Source of the DNA: Symbiodinium natans
Taxonomy: Eukaryota > Sar > Dinophyceae > Suessiales > Symbiodiniaceae
DNA length: 64,000 bases
Direction of reading: 5' to 3'
Assembly (NCBI GenBank): GCA_905221605.1
Contig: CAJNDS010000191.1
Span: 613,501 to 677,500, forward strand
Positions 46,689 to 57,227 of this stretch are shown piece by piece. The translations under genes and the position numbers were made by a program. Each line of letters begins with the position of its first letter. Within the stretch, counting starts at the first letter, position 1. The notes under the pieces are model-generated. The model searched no databases and was not told where the DNA came from. It saw nothing but the letters and a program-made list of their open reading frames with translations.

Positions 46689-46741
46689 GGTTTAGGGTTT
46701 AGGGTTTAGGGTTTAAGGTTTAGGGTTTAGGGTTTAGGGTT
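46689..46741 (+). repeat. Telomere-like array (TTTAGGG)n abutting an A-tailed repeat
   Basis: Seven units. The last GGG runs straight into the T run of the SINE-like repeat at 46741. Confidence 0.85.
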
Positions 46742-46797
46742 TTTTTTTGCCACTCGCCTAGCTGATACTCAGGCCACATTCCAGGGACCAATACCGG
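46741..46797 (-). repeat. A-tailed dispersed repeat, SINE-like 3' end
   Basis: Minus strand: CCGGTATTGGTCCCTGGAAT ... GTATCAGCTAGGCGAGTGGC, then an A run joined to CCCTAAACCC. Sister of the copy at 32613. Confidence 0.5.
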
Positions 46798-47400
46798 AAA
46801 CGACCAATGTCCAAAGGAGAAACGAAACGCTTTTTAAAGTTAGCGCAAAAAGGGGGCATCAGTAACTTCAGGGCCAAAGGCCGGAAGAAGCTCAAAGTCA
46901 GCACCAAAACCGCCAAAATTCTCAAACCCGGACGTAGTCATGTGACAACCCCCAGGATCCGTCGGAGAAAGGGCTTTAGGACTTCAGGACACCTCAGCTC
47001 GGAGGGCCCCATCCCTACCAGACTGGGCACAGGGACGTCCCTCCTGGGAACCTGGACTCCTTCGATCAAGCCCAGCCAGAACCAGCACACAACATTCCAA
47101 CCCCATTACACAACATTTCAAACCCAAAATCAACCCCAAAGCACTGCAGGGTCCCCGGTCCCCAGGGGGATATCCATCTTCGCAAGGCCCCGAGCCATGC
47201 CACCACACCAACCCACACAGCCACGTAGATCCTAACAACTGCAGAAAGCACTTCCTGCCCCGCAATGTTGGCTGAGAAAGTGCCCAAGTCAAGTGAAAGC
47301 GCTGGCCAGGACAGCCATGCACTTCTCCACGAGGTCGGGCGAGAAAATGCGGAAGGTGTCACATAAGGAATGGGCAGGGCGCGCTTTCGTGCACGGGCCA

Positions 47401-48075
47401 TCAACAACCCTGCGGGATTTGGGCATGAGGCTGGGAGCGGGTGCTGTGTAAAAGTTGGGGCTGCTGCCGGGGCAAATGCTGGAGGGGTCCGGGCCGCAAA
47501 ATCAAAACACGAGGTGGAGCACCGGCTGGGGGGACGGGAGATGCCTCTTGGCTGGAAGGCGGGGGCAGTGGCGGCGCATGGGCTGGTGGGGAATGGGCTG
47601 GGGGGGCCCTCTTGGCGCTAGATGGAGGTGCTGGCAAGGGGACAAAGGGCGGAGGTGGGCAACAGGCTATCGGCTTGACCCTGGGCGTGGCCAGGGAGGC
47701 CGCCAAAAGGAGCAGCAGCCCAAACTCCCAGACCAGCTGCCCCACTCCAGCTCGAAGGTGCACGCTGGGCCCGCCACAAGAGCCTCGCAGTGAGGCTTTG
47801 CATGGCGTCGGCCAGGGGTCCAAGCCCACCCAGATTCGATATGCGGCAGGAGAGTGCTCACGCAGGAGGTCGGCGGCTCGTAACCACACGATGTCCTCCT
47901 CGTCGGGCTGAATGTTGAGCACCGACCCTGAGGACATGTTGCCGCTGCTGAGAATCAATTCAGCCGCTTCCCAGTCCACAACCTCCGGCGTCCTCATTCT
48001 GAGCGGCAAAGGGATGACCCACACCAAGATCGACGAAAGACAAAACACCAAAAGCAACTGCTCGCGGATGCTCAT
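47401..48075 (-). CDS. Probable proline-rich membrane protein, unknown function
   Basis: Open frame of 224 codons from ATG at 48075. The N-terminus MSIREQLLLVFCLSSILVWV is a good signal peptide or anchor. A soluble segment of about 100 residues (TPEVVDWEAAELILSSGNMS; DEEDIVWLRAADLLREHSPA) is followed by a second hydrophobic helix, VWEFGLLLLLAASLATP. A long proline/alanine-rich tail then starts with CCPPPPFVPLPAPPS. The first 140 residues look like real coding sequence. The last 50 or so may run past a splice donor, because another minus frame just downstream (about 47391-47250) also looks protein-like (DTFRIFSPDLVEKCMAVLAS). No domain recognised. It lies 3 kb beyond the receptor's stop on the same strand; whether they are functionally related is unknown. 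Confidence 0.5.
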   Translation of the reverse strand: MSIREQLLLVFCLSSILVWVIPLPLRMRTPEVVDWEAAELILSSGNMSSGSVLNIQPDEEDIVWLRAADLLREHSPAAYRIWVGLDPWPTPCKASLRGSCGGPSVHLRAGVGQLVWEFGLLLLLAASLATPRVKPIACCPPPPFVPLPAPPSSAKRAPPAHSPPAHAPPLPPPSSQEASPVPPAGAPPRVLILRPGPLQHLPRQQPQLLHSTRSQPHAQIPQGC

Positions 48076-48172
48076 GGTTTCAAGGATTAGAACCTCTTTG
48101 ACTCAACTCGCAAACTATGATCCGTCAAGTCGCAAACTTTGATCCGTCACGTGTTTCGGCTTGTAGCCATTT

Positions 48173-48241
48173 GGTTTAGGGTTTAGGGTTTAGGGTTTAG
48201 GGTTTAGGGTTTAGGGTTTAGGGTTTAGGGTTTAGGGTTTT
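48173..48241 (+). repeat. Telomere-like array (TTTAGGG)n
   Basis: Nine perfect units about 100 bases upstream of the proline-rich protein's start, in the region where its promoter or 5' UTR would lie. Confidence 0.9.
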
Positions 48242-48282
48242 AGTTAAGGTAACGACATGAGATAATCATCATCCGGGGTAGA

Positions 48283-48639
48283 TTAGACAAGCTGAACACT
48301 GGTGCCCAGCTCATGCTGAGACTTGTCCATGTCGGTCTCAAGACTAAGGCTTCGGTTTCTTCCTAGATTCAAGACCTTCAGATTCAAGGTTCGCGTGATT
48401 TGATTCCCCCTCCTCCACCAAAACGCGCAGGTTTCAGCGCACGGGATCGTTTGAGCTTTCGAGCTCAGAGGGTGGCTCAAGACGGGGCAGGGGCTTAGAA
48501 TTCCTGAGCCCTCAAGCCAGAGGCGCAATCGTGATAACTCCAATTGCAGGCTCTCGACCACGTCCCCATGCCATGTGGAACCACCCCCCCTCCAAAGCTC
48601 CTGAAATTCCAAAACCCGAATCAAACCTTCGGCTGTCAT
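48283..48639 (-). CDS. Weak candidate coding exon, unknown product
   Basis: Frame of 118 codons beginning MTAEGLIRVLEFQELWRGGG, with a helical, leucine/arginine-rich start (VVESLQLELSRLRLWLEGSG). It lies just upstream of the proline-rich membrane protein on the same strand, separated by the telomere-like array at 48173-48241. The first 50 residues look plausible; the remainder could be intron read-through. No family recognised. Confidence 0.2.
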   Translation of the reverse strand: MTAEGLIRVLEFQELWRGGGSTWHGDVVESLQLELSRLRLWLEGSGILSPCPVLSHPLSSKAQTIPCAETCAFWWRRGNQITRTLNLKVLNLGRNRSLSLETDMDKSQHELGTSVQLV

Positions 48640-49869
48640 GAAAGTGGAGGAAGCCGCACCTCCTCTGCCGGGCCTGCCTCATGCGCGGCCTCAACCACGT
48701 GTGCAGCGCAGCAAACAAGACAGTTGTTTGTCGGCTAGGATACCATTCGACCGACAAACCGACTGAGGTGCAGTAACGAACTCACAAAATTGCCGGCGAG
48801 ATAAGTTGCACTACCAGCTACCAGAGAGGCTGGATGCAAAAAGCATTGACCGTGCGTGTGAGGAGATTGGCTCGCGAGGCGCTCCTACAGGCCCCGTCGC
48901 CAAAAACACACACCTGAACAACATGCAGCACTTGAACCTGAAACTGCCACTGGGCATCGCAGCACTCTCGCAACCAACACTACACCAAACTGCGCGGGCA
49001 TCTGCCGAAAGAACGGAAGCCTGGCAACCGAAAGGCCAAAACCATCCCCCAACGAGCCGACGTCAACTTACAAGCAGGGGAGGGGCCTGCAGCTGCTCCA
49101 CGGCTCTTTCACCCAAACGCTGCACCTAAGGCTTGAGGGTTTAAGGTTTTGGTTTTTCGGGTGCACAACGCCTTCAGAGCTCCACAGAAGCAGGGAGGCA
49201 CGTCAGAGCCCTCGGGCTCTCAACCACCTTTTGGAGGATGGAGCGTGAGTAAGGGAATCTTCGTAAGTGGAGCTAGACGAACCCTCTCGGCTACAAAACT
49301 TGTACACTACACCCTTTCGTAAGCTGCACCCTTTCTGCTTGGCTGCGATAAATCGACCCCCAAACATCCCCCAAGTCAAGGAACGCCTCAAGTCTCAAGC
49401 AACCCCCCCCCAACCCGGCTGCATCACCCTTTTGCAACAAACTTGGAGTAGCGCTGTTGGGTTGCCCGACCCTTCCAGGACTCACGACTTCTTGCCACCG
49501 ACTTTGTGGGTTCAGGGTCTCTGTTGAAGGGTTGCTCGGCTCCATGAGGGCAAACTGCCTTCCCTGTGGTCCGCGAAAGGGGCGGGATAACCTCAAGGGC
49601 TCGGAGAGGAGCTTAAAGGGTGGAGGGAAGCCGTGCCTCTGACATGGCCCCACCCCGGTGTTCTGCCTTGTGGACTTTTCCCACCCTAGAGGTTTCAAGG
49701 GCAGAACACGAAAGCAAAGCCTTGAGCCCCCCCAAGTGTCGCCAAACTGCCTCCTAAAACTCCAAGACCCCTGTAGACCCGGACTTGGGGGGCTCGAGGC
49801 AGCTGAAGAGCTTGGGTTTTCCAAGCTTTTGATTTTGCCACCCGGCTTTGGGGGCAGAGGATGACATGG

Positions 49870-49965
49870 TTTCATCTTTGCTGCAAAGAAGACAAGAAAG
49901 GCATCCAGCGAAGGGCGGGAGGCCTCGCTGATCTCATAGGCGCTTGCGTCAGGACAGAAACGCAA
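49870..49965 (-). CDS. Possible short exon
   Basis: The start of a longer minus frame reads MRFCPDASAYEISEASRPSL then DAFLVFFAAKMK before the sequence turns proline-rich and repeat-like. Only these first 30 or so residues look protein-like. Weak support; it may be chance. Confidence 0.12.
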
Positions 49966-49983
49966 CCGTGAATTAGTGCCTCA

Positions 49984-50095
49984 CTTGGAGGTTCAGGGGG
50001 TAGTTATAAGTAGGGTAACAAGTAACCTAAGTGGGGTGATAAGGATAATTGCCATACTCATTAACCCTACTTATAACTACCCATGAACCTCCAAG
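49984..50095 (+). mobile_element. Short inverted-repeat element family II
   Basis: Near-perfect terminal inverted repeats of about 32 bp: CTTGGAGGTTCAGGGGGTAG continuing TTATAAGTAGGGT at the left, and ACCCTACTTATAACTACCC continuing ATGAACCTCCAAG at the right. No coding capacity. Confidence 0.7.
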
Positions 50096-51075
50096 CAGGG
50101 GCAGAAAGGCCAAAGGACAAGCAACAGCGGTTTGCACGGCGATGAAGCATGTATCGGAGCATGGCACCCTAACCCTAAACCCCAATGCCTGGACAGGGTC
50201 CCTTGGCGCATGCAGCTTGAAACAGAGCGGCATTTCTGCGCTGCATCGCAAGCAAAACCTGAAACACTGCTTTGGAACATGACCTGGCTTCCCCGAAGCC
50301 CGAAAGAAGCATTGCATATTGAAAGCCTTTCAGACTGCACACACGCGACTTGAGATTGTCGGGGCAAGGTTGACAGCCAAGCTTAGAGCGCCTGTGCGCA
50401 ATACTGTGCATGAGCAGCCGGGGCCCACTCCACAGGTCTCCGTCCCAACGATCACCCTAGTTTCAAGGTTCACTAGATGATGAGCGCGTGCGCATCGCAG
50501 CGCGTGTGTTCTCACTTCAGCCAGCACGGGGTGCTTTGGGCGGCTATTCTGCGATCTGCTGTTGCACTGAAAAGAGCAAAGTGCGCAGCACAAGTGCCTT
50601 GTTTAGTGTACGTACTGTGAGAAACGACCAGAGCCATCTACACAACATGTACCTGCAAGGGAACTGGGTCGCGTTGTAAAGCTGTTAACGGGTGAGTGCT
50701 GGCTAGCAACAAATAATGAATAGATGCCGCAGTACATGGATGCTCGTAGTCAGGAGACATTCCGGTTTTCCGGGAAATCTTAAGTGGGGCCCTAAAGGCT
50801 ACACTTCAAACTTCAAGTTCATGGTGCCGACCTGTGTCGACAAAACGCGAGACTCACCGCTTCATGCGAATTCTCTAGCCTAGACAATCCCAGTCAAGCC
50901 ATCGGGCGGCGGCGGCGGCGCATCATCTCGAGAGTTTGCAAGGGGCGACGGGACTCCTGCCTTGGCGTTGGCTTGTTCCTGTTGCTTCCTTCTTGCTCGC
51001 CTCTGGCGTTGCCACTCCTGGTCTGGCGGACACCAAAACACAAACCTTGCTGGGCAACGCCTTCTCTTAAGAAGT

Positions 51076-51950
51076 CTACGGGGAATTTAAGGAATTAAAG
51101 GCGAGCCTAGACTCCAAAAACGGGCCGCAGCACGCGCAAAGCACCAGCAGCCCGCTGAGCACTGCAAAGCAGGCCACCACCGGGCCTGGACCCTTCTCGG
51201 GGCTTGGGACATCCTCCACGCTGCAGAGCAGCACGAGGACATGCAACTCCTCTTCCAGCTGTCGCACCGTGTCATGAATCGTGCCTGGGCTGATGTCATC
51301 GAAGATCGCCTGCTTCTTCAGGGAAGCCCAAATTGGATCCACTTTCTGCCACTGCTCGTACAAGTCTGGCCGCTCTTTGATGATTGCTGGGAGTCCTCCG
51401 CCACCATGCCTGAGACGTTCGTGGGCGTCCTCAAACTGTGCCAAAGTTGCATCCAACCCATTGGGCCTTCCAAACTTCTTTGAAAGCAGAACCTCCTTGA
51501 AGATCTTCTTGGCAAGGACTGTCTGCCAGCTCGCCACCTGCACACGAGTTCCTGGCCACGTGGGGTGCCTGGCAACCGCCATACGAACATAATCCGCCTG
51601 AATGCTGGTCACTTGCACCAAGAGGTCCTCACCCGCAGCAAGGACTGCATCCTCGTCAGCCTCCACGATGGCCGCCTGGAAGGAGTCTAGGCGCCGCTGC
51701 AAGTGGGCGCTCTTGTCGAACAGTTCTTGGCTGGGTGGCGGTGGGAGGGACAGGCTTGCAGCACCAAACTTTATGCCCAGAAGGGCACTGTGCATCTCCT
51801 CCGTCTTCGCCTGGAGCTCTCTTTCGTATGCGCTGCTGGCACGCAGCAGGAAAGCAGCCGAAGCATCTTCGCTCAAACCCGCCAGCAAGGCGATGTGCTC
51901 GATCAGTCGCTGCCAGTCCGTGGTCACCAGAAGCGGCTCCTCGCAACCCA
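51076..51950 (-). CDS. Receptor exon G: last helical module, transmembrane helix and stop
   Basis: Final exon, 291 complete codons including the stop. It starts (L)GCEEPLLVTTDWQRLIEHIA and continues as long charged helices (SSAYERELQAKTEEMHSALL; LLVQVTSIQADYVRMAVARH). A further PilJ-like segment follows (WQTVLAKKIFKEVLLSKKFG, then FEDAHERLRHG and YEQWQKVDPIWASLKK). Near the end is one hydrophobic helix, PVVACFAVLSGLLVLCACC, followed by GPFLESRLAFNSLNSP and a stop. The acceptor is AACCAGACAG before 51950 (phase 1, joining T+TG). Either this is a single-pass receptor with almost no cytoplasmic part, or the exon is spliced onward at a weak GT (such as GGA|GTCTAG) and further exons were missed. 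Confidence 0.82.
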
Positions 51951-52587
51951 CTGTCTGGTTCCTTAGACAAATCTAAGAGAATATGACTGAATATGACCAA
52001 TCTAAGAGCATCTAAAGAATCTACGGTCATGCTCTCAAGCAATATACATCGAAAATGTTGCTGAAGGCTCCCAGGCTCTCGTAGTGTTGCAACAAGGCTT
52101 CTGAGGCCAGGCTCATGTAGGAGACGCCTTCCGCACTCAGCGCCATCCTTGCCAAAAATCCACAGCCCCATAAAGAACACAAGCTCGAGATGGGGCTTGG
52201 GATCTCAATTCAAACCTTTCTGCACTGGGGTTTCTTGCCACCGGCCTTGCTGACCCACTTGCAGCCCCTTTAGGCCTGCCCCGTGCGTGCGAGTCGTGCG
52301 AGAATCGAAGCCGGGACACGCACAAGACCAAGACAGGACATCTTCGCAAGGTTCGGAAGCTTCGTCAGGATTTTTGGGGTCTAATTACGGGCCATCCGCA
52401 CTTCCGTGGAGTGATTTCAAGGATTCCAGGTGTCGGAAGGTTTGGCTTTTCAGTGCTTCTCTTGCCACAGAAAAAATCTTTGGCACCCCTGATTCCTCAA
52501 AGGTAATCAGGATCAGGATACCCTTTCCTCTGTTGCTACGGGGTACCCTAGGCTTCAAAGCTCTCCAGCGTTTGGGGCAGGGAGATT

Positions 52588-52648
52588 GAGAGAGGGAGAG
52601 AGAGAGAGAGAGACAGAGGGAGAGAGGGAGAGAGAGAGAGAAAAAAAG
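52588..52648 (+). repeat. GA microsatellite in the last receptor intron
   Basis: (GA)n with GGGA interruptions; a CT tract on the coding strand. Confidence 0.88.
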
Positions 52649-52689
52649 AGACGAGTGCAAAGACATACCGATTCATGCATACGCATAAA

Positions 52690-52754
52690 CGCATATACAT
52701 ATATACACCAAACATATATACATATATATATATAGATATACCAAACATATCTAC

Positions 52755-52785
<31 letters not shown>

Positions 52786-53220
52786 CGTATATGATACATA
52801 TCTACATATATACATATATACATGTATACATATATACATAAATACATACATACATACATACATACATACATACATACATACATACATACATACATACATA
52901 CATACATACAGGCATATATACATATATACATACAAACATATATACATATATACATATATACATATATACATATATACATATATACATATATACATATATA
53001 CATATATACATATATACATACATACATACATACATATATACATATATACATATATACATATATACATATACATATATATATACATATATACATGTATATA
53101 CATATATACCTATATACATATACGTATACACATATACATATATTCATGTGTGTATGTATGTATGTAGGTACGTAGGCAGGTAGGTAGGTAGGTAGGTCTG
53201 CGTGTGTGTGTGTGTGTGTA
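52690..53220 (+). repeat. TACATA / CATA microsatellite in the last receptor intron
   Basis: About 0.45 kb of TACATA and CATA units, passing into GTATGTAGGTAGGTAGG and (GT)n. It explains the long tyrosine-rich open frames on both strands. Confidence 0.93.
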
Positions 53221-53402
53221 TCTATGTCTACGTCTATGTCAATCTATGTATGCAAATTTTCTGTGTGAAAACATACGTATTCCGAAGTTCTGCATGGCAT
53301 AAGAAAACATCCTACAAAGCCACAAGTTTCTCCAAGACTCATCCTCTTCAATCCCTCCGCACCGGTACCGCCACCAGCCACGGCCAAAGCCTCCTGTTCT
53401 AC

Positions 53403-53440
53403 AGGGTTTTTGGCACCCACATAGCTGGACAACCACTCCA
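53403..53440 (-). repeat. A-tailed dispersed repeat, short copy
   Basis: Minus strand GTTGTCCAGCTATGTGGGTG then CCAAAAACCCTG. It shares the CAGCTANGNGGGNGNCAAAAA core with the copies at 32613 and 46741 and lies in the last receptor intron. Confidence 0.35.
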
Positions 53441-53588
53441 CAGGATTTCTAGGGTTTAGGGTTTAGGGGAAAGCTCTCGGAAAGGTTTGATCCCTAGTGA
53501 TTTTGCCATTGAGTTGCTGAAGGGCTCAATAGGATCTCAAAGGCTGGAAGACAGGGCTGCAGGCGGTTGTATAAAATTCCAACCTTAC

Positions 53589-53961
53589 AGTACGTAGGGC
53601 TTAGGTGTGGGAAGGGGGAAGCTGCGATCGCTGTCGAGTACATGGCGTCCTGCTCCAGAAGATCGAAAGCGTGTTCGACCAAAGCCAGTGCCCTCACTAT
53701 GCATACATTGTCTACTGGCTGCAAGGAGGTCCCAGTCTCATTGGCGGAGCCCTGCAGCAACTGCTTCTGCCCTGCATGGAAAGCCCAGCGGGTATGATTG
53801 AGCTTGTCCCAATTCTGGCTGGCATGGCCGTAACTGATCAGAGCAGCTTGGAAATACATCATGTCAAAGGCTGCAGATTGATGGTTGGTGACATTTAGGA
53901 CCTCGAGGGTCGGACAGCCATGCACGGAAGAGAGTAGCTCCATGCAGATGTCCGCGTCAAC
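53589..53961 (-). CDS. Receptor exon F: helical linker
   Basis: Encodes VDADICMELLSSVHGCPTLE, VLNVTNHQSAAFDMMYFQAA and NVCIVRALALVEHAFDLLEQ. It is largely helical and amphipathic, has N-glycosylation sequons (NVT, NHT, NET), and has no recognised domain of its own. It may be a diverged sensor module. The acceptor CGCCCTCCCTCAG sits behind a long CT tract (the GA repeat at 53976-54014 on the plus strand), giving an unusually long polypyrimidine run. The donor is TACT|GTAAGG (GT at 53588-53587, phase 1), a good consensus. The preceding intron contains the element at 54284-54387 and the following intron the TACATA microsatellite. Confidence 0.78.
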
Positions 53962-53975
53962 CTGAGGGAGGGCGA

Positions 53976-54014
53976 GAGCAGACAGAGAGAGAGAGAGAGA
54001 GGGAGAGAGAGAGA
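53976..54014 (+). repeat. GA tract at a splice acceptor
   Basis: (GA)n which on the coding strand is a CT run ending 15 bases before the exon F acceptor, so it probably serves as the polypyrimidine tract. Confidence 0.8.
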
Positions 54015-54283
54015 AGCAGACGAAGTTTAACAACACATAGATTACACTGTGCACGCACCCCGTGCACAGAATTTGTAGGCAGAAATCAAGCCTCCATTGC
54101 GTTTCACCCAAAACCTACACGCCCTAACGCCAAAGGGAGTCCACAGAGGCTCCGGAACCCTCAACCCTAAACATCCTATGTAAAGCCTTTTCCACAGGTT
54201 TCCGCATGCCGCCTGGCAAGCCCCAGTGCCCCAGTGGGGGGACCCTAGGATTGGGTCAAGCTTTCTGCAATTCCAGAAGTGGG

Positions 54284-54387
54284 GGTTTACGATAATTATT
54301 CGGGTACCTCATTGGGGTCCATTTTTTTAAAGGGGATCCTACTATTTGGGGATCCCTTATTGGGGGCCCTTATTTTTGTAAACCCCC
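54284..54387 (-). mobile_element. Short inverted-repeat element family I in a receptor intron
   Basis: Ends are GGGGGTTTACGATAATTA (plus, left) and TTATTTTTGTAAACCCCC (plus, right), a 10-base perfect terminal inverted repeat with further imperfect pairing. Flanks give a probable 4-bp target duplication, ACTT on the coding strand. The interior shares GGTACC, TTGGGGTCC and GGATCCTACTATTTGGGG with other copies. It has no coding capacity, so it is a MITE-like non-autonomous element. Its coding-strand left end supplies the 5' splice site of the exon E-F intron (GGGG|GTTTAC). Confidence 0.75.
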
Positions 54388-54776
54388 AAGTGATTTTGAA
54401 CAGAACTTGACAAAAATGACCCGTCTGAGACCGGCGCCAGAAACTCTTCATTGTAAATTTCCACCTCTGTGACGTCCACCTCAGGGATATCATCTTGATG
54501 CACAGTATCTGCGAGCACCGCCTCCATGTGGTCCCAAGCCACATGGAGCTTGATGAGCTGGTCGAGCAACGCCTGTGTAGGAGGCGCGGGAATTCCCAGA
54601 TCCTTGCTGCCTTGCACCAGTCCCAACAGCCGGTTGCTATTTGTTGACAACATGACGGCCAGGTCGACCTTACTGGCAGCCACCTCGATCCCATGCACCA
54701 CCTGCATGAAGAACCGGGCAACCTTCTGGCTCGAGACCCGCTGTCGCGCCAGCCCGTACGCCAGTTGCATCCATTC
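54384..54776 (-). CDS. Receptor exon E: second PilJ-like module
   Basis: Begins EWMQLAYGLARQRVSSQKVA followed by RFFMQVVHGIEVAASKVDLA. The core Y-x-L-A-R-Q-R-V-S-S-Q-K-V-A-R closely follows the PilJ signature (N-x-A-G-R-Q-R-M-L-S-Q-R-M-A-K). The rest is helical and acidic (DTVHQDDIPEVDVTEVEIYN). The acceptor is GATGTGCCCAG before 54776 (phase 0). The 3' end lies at GGGG|GTTTAC (GT at 54383-54382), inside the terminal inverted repeat of the short element at 54284-54387. Phase 0 matches exon F. Confidence 0.78.
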
Positions 54777-54867
54777 CTGGGCACATCGACCATGCTTATC
54801 TTAATTACGTGCCTCACTGTTGATAAAAAAATCTACAAGCAAGGCTACTCAACTGTGCACCAGATTC

Positions 54868-55375
54868 CTGGCGGGTGGTTGTGGCAAGGTGATCGCACTG
54901 GTTTTCGTCGTGAACAAAATGGTCCACAGCCACGGAAATGGCCTCGGAGAGAGGGTCTACCACCGAAGACATTTCGCCACGGAAGCTCTGGGCCACGCGA
55001 ATGCTCTCCTCAAGCGTGCGTGCGTTTATGATCACTCGGACATTCTGGCGCAGCTGCTGGTAATAGTGCGTCACATCCCGCATCGCATGCATTGTGCACA
55101 TGTTCCTCAGCCTTGGGATGTTTGCAGCCTCCAGTCCCAAAACCAGTGTCGTGTGCGACGACTCATACAACTCCTCGGCAGTCTTCAGGTTTTGTCGAGC
55201 CTTGTCCACCGCAATGCCTGCCGCGATGAAGAGGCTCTCCTTGCAAATCTTTTGAACAAGCATTTCCTGAGACTCAGCGATTTCTGCCGACAGGCTCTGT
55301 GAAGAGCTGGCAGCCTGCGCGGCTTCCAGCAGGGAATGAAGAACCTTCTGCGCAGCCTGGAGGATGAGCATGTTC
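54868..55375 (-). CDS. Receptor exon D2: PilJ-like helical sensor module
   Basis: Encodes two long helices. NMLILQAAQKVLHSLLEAAQ leads to IAESQEMLVQKICKESLFIA and AGIAVDKARQNLKTAEELYE, then LEAANIPRLRNMCTMHAMRD. The stretch (E/R)ML-(V/S)-Q-K-(I/M)-x-K-E-x-L-(F/L)-I-A-x-G, followed by a helix and S-x-x-L-x-x-G, has the pattern of the bacterial type IV pilus/nitrate sensor module (PilJ, NarX N-terminal). This is a by-eye assignment. The acceptor is GGCCCTCAG before 55375, with a good pyrimidine tract. The donor that restores frame with exon E is CAG|GAATCT (GA at 54867-54866), giving a GA-AG intron of 91 bases. GT donors nearby are all in the wrong phase. Confidence 0.75.
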
Positions 55376-55549
55376 CTGAGGGCCGAGATGGGCCCATTCC
55401 AACCGCGAGCTAGTGAGGGCCGAATCCATATCCACATGTACTTAGTCTAGTGTAACGCTGCTCGGTCAGGCAACTTGCAACACCAACTTCTGAGCCTTGA
55501 GAAGAAAAGCGTTCCTGAGCATCTCCGACCCTGTTGTGGATCAGAAAAC

Positions 55550-55655
55550 TAAAGCTCAGCTGAGGGCGACCAAGCAGCTGATCAAAAGCGGCTTGCAAGA
55601 CGCTTTCGGTGGCAGGATGGCTCTCCAGAACCGCGCTGAAGTTTGCCCATAGGTC
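55550..55655 (-). CDS. Receptor exon D1: short helical segment (boundaries uncertain)
   Basis: Minus-strand frame encoding DLWANFSAVLESHPATES then VLQAAFDQLLGRPQL, an amphipathic helix that links exon C to exon D2. Two acceptors fit the two possible exon C donors: ACACAG before 55655 (phase 0) or AATCCAG before 55662 (phase 2). The 3' end is not settled. A phase-2 end near 55550 fits the D2 acceptor, but the only nearby phase-2 donors are GC or GA types. Alternatively a GT donor inside the LLG codons, with an upstream D2 acceptor, restores frame. The encoded sequence is convincing; the edges are approximate. Confidence 0.6.
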
Positions 55656-56149
55656 CTGTGTCCTGGATTCTTGTGCTACAGTACGGCTTGCAACAGTGCA
55701 AGCACCGAAGGACCAAAACTCCTAAGTCTCCTAATTCCACGCCCTCTCAGATGCGGGGGTGGAAGGGCCCAGGAGATATCAGCAATCTTGGCAGGCATGG
55801 ACGAAATACTGGCCCCCCTAACAGTCAGCCTATGTCGTGCTCCAAACAAGAACTGAAAATGTGTTCCCAAGAAGGGCCCCGAGTCAAGGACAGAGCCTCG
55901 GTGACCTCGCTGGTCGGGGCAGCTATGATTCCGTGGATGCTGTTGCCCGAGGACAGCGCCTGCAAAGGCTAAAGCTATTGCTATCGCTATTGCTCGCTCT
56001 GCTACCATTACTATTACTATATCCACTTCACTCTGTGACTATTGCCAGTACGATTTCGGCCACTATTTTGATGACGAAAAATGATCACCACTAGGAAAGC
56101 TACCTGCTCTATATAACCCATTACTCTGCTAGAACTCGTACTCGTACTC

Positions 56150-57095
<946 letters not shown>

Positions 57096-57227
57096 TATTA
57101 GGGACTTACCAAAGAGACAAGAACTGCATCCGTTGTTGTTGTTGTTGTTGTTGTTGCTGCTGCTGCTGCTGTTGTGGTTGGAGGTGGTGGGGGTGGCGGT
57201 GGTGCTGTTGCTCTGCTAGTAGTACAC

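Noticed and set aside
48154-48175. Relic of the dinoflagellate spliced leader (GTAGCCATTTGG)
   Set aside because: Only about 12 bases match, it is on the strand opposite the nearby gene, and it sits beside a telomere-like array; chance is likelier.
52548-53147. Open frames of about 180-200 codons rich in Y, I, C and M
   Set aside because: They lie entirely over the TACATA microsatellite in a receptor intron, and the opposite strand is equally open.
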